Position numbers and translations under genes: made by a program
The notes under the pieces: model-generated
Told to the model about the DNA's origin: nothing
The model's database searches: none
The model's input: the letters and a program-made list of their open reading frames with translations, nothing else
DNA from: BOG-1155 sp050012495
Lineage (GTDB): Bacteria; Desulfobacterota; Syntrophorhabdia; Syntrophorhabdales; WCHB1-27
Assembly: GCA_050012495.1 (NCBI GenBank)
Contig: JBEKHB010000090.1
Span: 1 to 12,475 of the forward strand
DNA length: 12,475 bases
Reading direction: 5' to 3'
Shown: positions 12,330 to 12,475 of the stretch, piece after piece
Layout of the letters: every line of letters begins with the position of its first letter
How positions within the stretch are numbered: position 1 is the first letter of the stretch

Positions 12330-12475
12330 TGCTTTTGTGAGGGGGGAGGCCGGGGCACCCGCGAAGCGGGTCGTGGCTTCGCTGGTGGAGGGGGCGCTGA
12401 GCCCCGGTAAGTGCTTTTGTGAGGGGGGAGACTCCGGCGGCTCTGCCGCTGGAGGGGGCGCTGAGCCCCGGTAAG
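12330..12475. repeat. Tandem structured repeats with variable hairpin (runs off the window)
   Basis: Two copies are seen: 12330-12411 (82 bp) and 12412-12475 (64 bp, cut by the edge). Each begins TGCTTTTGTGAGGGGGGAG and ends GGAGGGGGCGCTGAGCCCCGG plus TAAG. The ends are constant and include a small hairpin GGGGC-GCTGA-GCCCC. The middles differ in sequence and length, yet both fold: copy 1 by CACC-GCGAAGC with GCTTCGC-GGTG, copy 2 by CTCC-GCGGC with GCCGC-GGAG. More copies may lie to the right. Confidence 0.85.

Noticed and set aside
12330..12475. CRISPR array at the right edge
   Set aside because: Only two copies are seen, unit lengths differ (82 and at least 64 bp), and the variable parts are self-complementary, unlike spacers.

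Overview
The window looks like chromosomal DNA of an anaerobic, Desulfobacterota-type ("deltaproteobacterial", Syntrophorhabdus/Geobacter-like) bacterium. This is inferred from the moderately GC-rich coding style, a VPLPA-CTERM exosortase-type sorting tail, an LL-diaminopimelate aminotransferase (DapL), a slipin/NfeD pair and an apparent selenoprotein. No taxonomic marker is present, so the assignment is an inference.

Left part (1-3100) is accessory. It holds the 5' end of an IS5-type transposase running off the left edge, then a secreted VPLPA-CTERM protein with a good intrinsic terminator. Next comes a long non-coding leader (copy 1 of a ~284-bp duplicated element carrying a promoter and a boxA antitermination motif). 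After it lies an AT-richer three-gene operon (small conserved-looking protein, 147-aa protein, HEPN-like protein) with its own promoter and operator-like palindromes. The operon ends inside a perfect 70-bp tandem duplication. The layout resembles a toxin-antitoxin or defence cassette, but the function is not proven.

Middle part (3100-6650): an exported HAD-like protein with a degenerate catalytic motif, a 600-bp stretch with only decayed or tiny reading frames, the membrane pair slipin + short NfeD (translationally coupled, minus strand), and a ~1-kb gene-poor stretch. That stretch contains copy 2 of the boxA leader, a strong GC hairpin and a run of helically phased A-tracts.

Right part (6650-12475), mostly minus strand: a rhodanese-ThiF/MoeB sulfur-carrier-activating enzyme whose single in-frame UGA stands exactly where the family has its E1-like catalytic cysteine, followed at once by a SECIS-like stem-loop. 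I read it as one 394-aa selenoprotein, not two ORFs. A 62-aa conserved-looking protein is divergent from it. Then come dapL (lysine/peptidoglycan precursor synthesis) and a two-gene operon, led by a strong promoter, of a SPASM radical SAM enzyme and a homospermidine-synthase/saccharopine-dehydrogenase-like oxidoreductase. The right edge enters a tandem array of structured repeats with a variable hairpin between constant flanks.

The main points for follow-up are the Sec-containing MoeB/ThiF fusion, the duplicated promoter-boxA leader, the HEPN cassette, the radical SAM-dehydrogenase pair and the structured tandem repeats.
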